Source of the DNA: JdFR-22 sp046537735
GTDB taxonomy: Archaea; Halobacteriota; Archaeoglobi; Archaeoglobales; Archaeoglobaceae
Direction of reading: 5' to 3'
Length of the DNA: 5,533 nucleotides
Assembly (NCBI GenBank): GCA_046537735.1
Contig: JBKHKH010000135.1
Location: 1 to 5,533, forward strand
The notes below the pieces were generated by a model. That model saw only the letters and a program-made list of their open reading frames with translations, was not told where the DNA came from and searched no databases. This document shows positions 5,168 through 5,533 of this stretch, in pieces (the first letter of the stretch is position 1; each line of letters opens with the position of its first letter). The position numbers and the translations under genes are program-made.

Positions 5168-5533
5168 CGTGTCTCCGTTGTGGGATATCAGGGAGACGTT
5201 GAGGAACACGTAGATACTCTAAAAAAAGCTGTGAGTAAGCTTGGTCTCCACTGTGAAGTTTTGCCTACCCGCGACCCCGGTACAGTAGCTCATAGTGATG
5301 GAGTTGTTCTCCCCGGTGGAGAGAGCACCACCATAAGCAGACTTATTTTCTCTCATGATATCTCTCCTGAAATAATCAAGCTGGCTAACAGGGGTTGCCC
5401 GGTGATGGGTACCTGTGCTGGCATGATCCTTTTAGCCAAACATGGTGACGAACAGGTGAGTAGAACAGGAACAAGATTGCTGGAGCTCATGGATGTTACG
5501 GTCAAGAGGAACGCTTTTGGGAGGCAAAGAGAG
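5165..5533 (+). CDS. pdxT: Pyridoxal 5'-phosphate synthase glutaminase subunit PdxT (partial)
   Basis: The frame is open from ATG 5165 to the window end, giving the first 123 residues of a protein usually about 190-200 long. PdxT is a class I (triad) glutamine amidotransferase that hydrolyses glutamine and channels ammonia to PdxS. Visible landmarks are GYQGDVEEH (7-15), the oxyanion-hole loop LPGGESTTI (49-57), the nucleophile elbow GTCAGMILLA (82-91) with Cys84, and the conserved RNAFGRQ (115-121), which contacts substrate and the synthase. The catalytic His and Glu lie beyond the window. The start follows from GGGGAG at 4-base spacing and from the family's usual beginning (short beta strand, then Q-G-x-V-E-E-H). 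Its position directly after pdxS supports co-transcription and assembly of the two-subunit enzyme. Confidence 0.96.
   Translation, partial: MRVSVVGYQGDVEEHVDTLKKAVSKLGLHCEVLPTRDPGTVAHSDGVVLPGGESTTISRLIFSHDISPEIIKLANRGCPVMGTCAGMILLAKHGDEQVSRTGTRLLELMDVTVKRNAFGRQRE

Noticed and set aside
5171..5197. GTCTCC...GGAGAC inverted repeat in the first codons of pdxT
   Set aside because: The 6-bp stem has a 15-base loop within conserved coding sequence. It could slightly affect translation, but nothing distinguishes it from chance.

Overview
The window looks like a piece of an archaeal chromosome, most likely euryarchaeal, with moderate GC content. The signs are a tRNA gene with no encoded CCA, TATA-like boxes placed about 24 to 30 bases before start codons with no ribosome binding site, a PdxS carrying the long internal insertion known from methanogens, a LeuC of the archaeal type, and a GDP-mannose-dependent mannosyl-3-phosphoglycerate synthase, an enzyme best known from thermophilic archaea and bacteria. 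The species cannot be named from this sequence. An uncultivated, thermophilic or salt-stressed euryarchaeote would fit, but that is inference.

Layout. Positions 1-168 (+) hold the last 55 codons of an unrecognised Lys/Glu-rich protein. It converges on a leftward block on the minus strand: a P-loop NTPase of unknown function (2704 to 1808), then mpgS (1667 to 402), then tRNA-Val(GAC) (341 to 268). From the divergent spacer at 2705-2812 a rightward block starts: leuC (2813-4063), pdxS (4127-5152) and the first 123 codons of pdxT (5165 to the window end).

How the genes work together. PdxS and PdxT form the two-subunit pyridoxal 5'-phosphate synthase, in which PdxT releases ammonia from glutamine and PdxS builds PLP from a pentose phosphate, a triose phosphate and that ammonia. 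LeuC is the iron-sulfur subunit of an isopropylmalate isomerase or homoaconitase. Its small-subunit partner, normally the next gene, is not in the window. MpgS makes the phosphorylated precursor of the compatible solute mannosylglycerate, and the matching phosphatase is also absent. The P-loop protein has no known role, and its position back to back with leuC is the only contextual clue.

Control signals. leuC, the P-loop gene and mpgS each have an A/T-rich box at the distance expected for transcription starting at or within a few bases of the ATG, which suggests leaderless mRNAs. pdxS and pdxT instead have Shine-Dalgarno-like sequences, as expected for internal genes of a leuC-pdxS-pdxT transcript. 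The pdxS/pdxT junction carries a clear 13-bp tandem duplication. No mobile element, CRISPR array or defence system was seen, and the genes do not form an evident new multi-gene system. The least explained item is the P-loop protein. There is no gene-free stretch longer than about 140 bases.
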